Part shown: piece after piece, positions 62,901 through 64,000 of the stretch
How the letters are laid out: each line of letters opens with the position of its first letter
Numbering within the stretch: the first letter of the stretch is position 1
Source: Apostichopus japonicus
Taxonomy: Eukaryota > Echinodermata > Holothuroidea > Aspidochirotida > Stichopodidae
Length of the DNA: 64,000 nucleotides
Reading direction: 5' to 3'
Assembly: GCF_037975245.1 (NCBI RefSeq)
Contig: NC_092572.1
Span: 28,689,989 to 28,753,988 of the forward strand
Translations under genes and position numbers: made by a program
Notes under the pieces: generated by a model
Database searches by the model: none
Told to the model about the DNA's origin: nothing
What the model saw: the letters and a program-made list of their open reading frames with translations, nothing else

Positions 62901-63371
62901 TAAGCACTTAAGTGCTTTAAAAATGAAATAAACTTCAAAACCTAATAAAAGAAAATAACAATGAAATTTAATAGGTAAGACAATAAAAACTATAGATGAA
63001 GACAATATATAAACAAATAAGTGATAAGTACTGTGAAATCGAAACTAACAAGAGCAACATAAAAATTCAAATGCACTTGCTTCTTTCTCCCTGTGGGGTA
63101 TCTGGTGTCCCCATAGCAACCGGCCAGTGATGTCCCTGTAACGCCTCCCCAGTCTCCCGCCTCTGGGACACCTAAGAGAAGGGACAGTGATGCCTCCAGA
63201 AACCTGCAAAAACAACTTCAGAGGGAAATGACGAAGAGACTAAGAGAAGAGAGAGAAGCGGAGAGGCAGTCCAGAATGAGGCTACAAGGTCAGCTGAATG
63301 CAATGAAACCCACAATGGACTCTACAGGGAAGAACGCAGCGGCTGAGTCCACGCAAGTAATCTTTGATATG
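44724..63371 (+). CDS. DNAAF8: DNAAF8 (C16orf71), axonemal dynein assembly factor, 5' part
   Basis: Joined exons: 44724-44945 (acceptor at 44704), 45738-46482, 47262-47424, 48918-49095, 51397-51446, 59006-59158, 62445-62526 and 63117-63371. All junction phases agree: 1848 nt, 616 codons, continuing past the window. Recognition rests on short ordered matches to human DNAAF8. These are an N-terminal DSIFADVQANLPSIDFDVSD (like 'ILKAVKDQLPSLDSD'), LMTQLAHLCVEQS (like 'LMEQLALLCTTQS'), TIFLDLRKEE (like 'TIFIDLRQME') and the acidic-serine run SSSDDDSEDED. No enzymatic domain is expected. The family acts in cytoplasmic foci where axonemal dynein arms are assembled. Most of the protein looks disordered; the last exon here adds a charged coiled coil (REMTKRLREEREAERQSR). 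A second ATG at 44742 is an alternative start. Confidence 0.8.
45738..46482 (+). CDS. DNAAF8: DNAAF8 coding exon 2 (large, disordered)
   Basis: Encodes about 248 residues beginning ASSDEDVQILTRTVPKAR, rich in Ser, Asp and Glu, with a hydrophobic segment HIDLDLLLDAFPQRRHPPL near the end. The acceptor is tttctctctcag; the donor AAAG|GTGAGA keeps phase with the next exon, whereas reading through reaches a stop at 46646. Confidence 0.82.
47085..47180 (+). repeat. (TCTA/TCTG)n microsatellite
   Basis: An imperfect run of tcta and tctg units in the intron just before DNAAF8 coding exon 3. Confidence 0.9.
47262..47424 (+). CDS. DNAAF8: DNAAF8 coding exon 3
   Basis: Encodes DEDSLSLMTQLAHLCVEQSG and a hydrophilic tail ending AWQEGSA. 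This contains the most family-specific block in the gene. The donor GCAAG|GTATCA is followed by a (CA)n run. Confidence 0.87.
47935..47969. repeat. Perfect 14-bp-arm palindrome
   Basis: The arm 'tacgctacgcgcca' and its exact complement are separated by seven bases (47949-47955). It is GC-rich within an AT-rich intron, with further 'ggaagtgcc' and 'gggaggcatttttt' sequence nearby, so it may be part of an old transposon. Confidence 0.8.
48918..49095 (+). CDS. DNAAF8: DNAAF8 coding exon 4
   Basis: Encodes a Ser-rich stretch then ETIFLDLRKEEASKEKFIE, the TIFxDLR motif seen in vertebrate DNAAF8. The acceptor is tgcaatgacag and the donor GAG|GTAACT. Confidence 0.85.
50470..50510 (+). repeat. (GT)n / poly-G simple repeat
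   Basis: A run of alternating g and t followed by a long g run. Confidence 0.9.
50930..51330 (+). repeat. Dispersed interspersed repeat, copy A
   Basis: An ATT-rich start, then 'taaattacatttacaaagct', 'gctctaagtgctctacaaat' and 'aaaagaaaataacaatgaga'. The first 230 bp align with 62.85-63.08 kb, and the later 'gatgagtctttaagttac' block with 40.4 kb. It is non-coding. Confidence 0.7.
51397..51446 (+). CDS. DNAAF8: DNAAF8 coding exon 5 (50 nt)
   Basis: A small exon encoding LEHPEAVRRILCLQSP, supported by the acceptor tctcttttgtag, the donor CCCAG|GTAAAC and the exact phase fit on both sides. Confidence 0.75.
51590..52095 (+). repeat. Diverged edge of the satellite, with a (GT)n run
   Basis: GT-rich sequence with drifting 'ggtatggtgc' motifs leads into the regular array; a (GT)n run lies at 51676-51700. 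Confidence 0.55.
56994..57557 (-). mobile_element. 5'-truncated non-LTR retrotransposon (LINE) inserted in the satellite
   Basis: The frame at 57541-57188 (minus) encodes the C-terminal end of a reverse transcriptase-type ORF. It has WGGNV, a DHIIRKAGGVIG segment, CHPLHCYL and the typical TNRYRNLFTPRAIKLFN ending. A short 3' UTR and a tail of 'ttac' repeats follow. Satellite sequence resumes on both sides, with 'cagta' present at each junction as a possible target duplication. The CR1/Rex1-like group is my best guess. Confidence 0.8.
57690..58225 (+). repeat. Recently duplicated dimer within the satellite
   Basis: Two consecutive blocks of about 267 bp (starting near 57690 and 57957) look identical over almost their whole length, including a shared private deletion ('gatttcagcttgtttg'). 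This points to a recent two-unit amplification. Confidence 0.85.
59006..59158 (+). CDS. DNAAF8: DNAAF8 coding exon 6
   Basis: Encodes ELSSSDDDSEDEDSLVAWH followed by a basic helix (HRRRAMEKAKEVKGQ). The acceptor is ctttttgtcacag and the donor ACAA|GTGAGA. It is separated from exon 5 by a 7.5-kb satellite-filled intron. Confidence 0.82.
59292..60447 (+). repeat. 1.16-kb repeat, copy 1 of a tandem pair
   Basis: It starts with a near-perfect palindrome ('agctcataccagcatgctgg' and its complement) and ends with 'gcaccattggtgctctag', another palindrome. It contains a minus-strand frame (60135-59941) ending AQIFLNNGD and a poly-G run near 60345. The superfamily was not recognised. Confidence 0.8.
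60448..61638 (+). repeat. 1.19-kb repeat, copy 2 of a tandem pair
   Basis: Directly abuts copy 1, with the same start and end and a few per cent divergence. It has about 45 extra bases near 61535-61580. The minus-strand frame here (61341-61096) is 81 codons and preserves the same C-terminal sequence as copy 1. A poly-T run follows at 61639. Confidence 0.8.
61676..62050 (+). repeat. tRNA-derived SINE in a DNAAF8 intron
   Basis: The head has 'gtggtaaagtggttaaggaa' and the B-box-like 'acaagttcaagccctggtc'. The body contains 'cacccaggtgtataaatggg' and 'gcgaggtgacttg', and ends 'gcgctatataaataacgggg' with an (AAT)n tail. The body matches the element at 17.26-17.52 kb in the opposite orientation. 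Confidence 0.8.
62445..62526 (+). CDS. DNAAF8: DNAAF8 coding exon 7
   Basis: Encodes DRFHRPAKAITVSYETKSQ and the following residues. The acceptor is tattcctgtttcag and the donor ACAG|GTAGGG. Phase fits both neighbours. Confidence 0.78.
62850..63080 (+). repeat. Dispersed interspersed repeat, copy B
   Basis: Aligns with the start of the repeat at 50.93 kb ('aaaagaaaataacaatgaaa', 'aaactaacaagagcaaca') just upstream of DNAAF8 coding exon 8. Both copies lie in introns of the same gene and in the same orientation. Confidence 0.7.
63117..63371 (+). CDS. DNAAF8: DNAAF8 coding exon 8
   Basis: Encodes a Pro/Ser-rich segment (TPPQSPASGTPKRRDSDAS) then a charged coiled coil. The donor is ATG|GTAAGC; an alternative CAA|GTAATC 15 nt earlier also keeps frame. 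The gene continues beyond the window. Confidence 0.78.
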
Positions 63372-64000
63372 GTAAGCAGGGAGTCATTTATCCGGTATGG
63401 AATCATAAAATGATGTACAAAAACGCTCAACTTGCTGTACAAAGTCCAAAGTTGTATCACAATTTTCTTTACTCAGGAACACAGTATTTTATAAGATATA
63501 ATATCCAGAGCCTTAAGAACTGCTATACAAAGTGTTGTTGTACACTAAGGGAAGCCGCACAAGTATAACCGCCATGTCCAGGCCGGCGGAAGTCTCGCAC
63601 CACTCGCTCATAATGCATGTGCATATTGGGGCCCATGGCTGAATGCACACCAGCTGATAGCCATCCTGAGTAATATGCACAGTGTCATTACAACACAAAG
63701 CTGCTTATTGTTCACAAACAATGATCAAACCTGGCCAAGTAAGCGGATAAACTTTGGCGGTTTTAACAGACGGTAGAGCTATAGTTTATGTTGCAAATTG
63801 CCTTATACACTAAAATCCGCCTCTACCAAATGTCTGAGATTCAATGCTTTATTTAATTCTTGCAAATCTTCCATGTTATCAATTTCTTGGTCGTTTACCA
63901 ATGATCGATATAAGAACCACATTTTACTCCATAAGGCAGGACTTTTGGGGAGCATAGCGTAGGCCTTTAGGTAATCTTTTCACCCCAATGAAGGTTTAAC

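Noticed and set aside
1-64000. CRISPR arrays, bacterial operons or phage
   Set aside because: The tandem arrays have no unique spacers, the genes are intron-containing metazoan genes, and nothing prokaryotic is seen.

Overview
This is a eukaryotic nuclear DNA window: AT-rich, intron-dense and repeat-rich. It carries parts of two conserved metazoan ciliary genes and one transposase-derived gene. ANKS3 keeps a SAM domain very close to the vertebrate protein. Together with the SINE and hAT content this suggests a marine invertebrate deuterostome, perhaps an echinoderm such as a sea cucumber. The species is inference, not read directly.

Layout. 1-600 is an inverted-repeat (foldback) structure. 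About 6.5-21.65 kb on the minus strand holds ANKS3 (ankyrin repeats plus SAM). I assembled it as ten coding exons whose intron phases all agree, giving an 812-residue protein. About 26.9-29.8 kb on the minus strand is an intact 974-codon pogo/Tigger-type DDE transposase gene ending in a PHD finger. About 30-43 kb is non-coding, with two non-autonomous hAT elements defined by matching terminal inverted repeats and 8-bp target duplications, degenerate tandem repeats and a dispersed interspersed repeat. From 44.7 kb to the right edge on the plus strand are eight in-phase coding exons (616 codons so far) of a gene I identify as DNAAF8 (human C16orf71), which runs out of the window. Its introns hold a 6.5-kb satellite of about 134-bp units interrupted by a LINE fragment, a 1.15-kb tandem duplication and tRNA-derived SINEs.

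How the genes relate. From recalled human gene order, ANKS3 and C16orf71/DNAAF8 are head-to-head neighbours at 16p13.3. Both serve cilia: ANKS3 in the NEK8/ANKS6 module, DNAAF8 in axonemal dynein assembly. The same divergent arrangement is kept here, with a pogo-derived gene and other mobile DNA between them.

Most unusual observation. Within ANKS3, the 3' ends of four different exons (3, 5, 9 and the last) have been tandemly copied downstream. In the three internal cases each repeat unit contains the exon end, the 5' splice site and the start of the intron. This gives arrays of about 8, 12 and 7 near-identical splice donors. I know of no standard feature class that names this.
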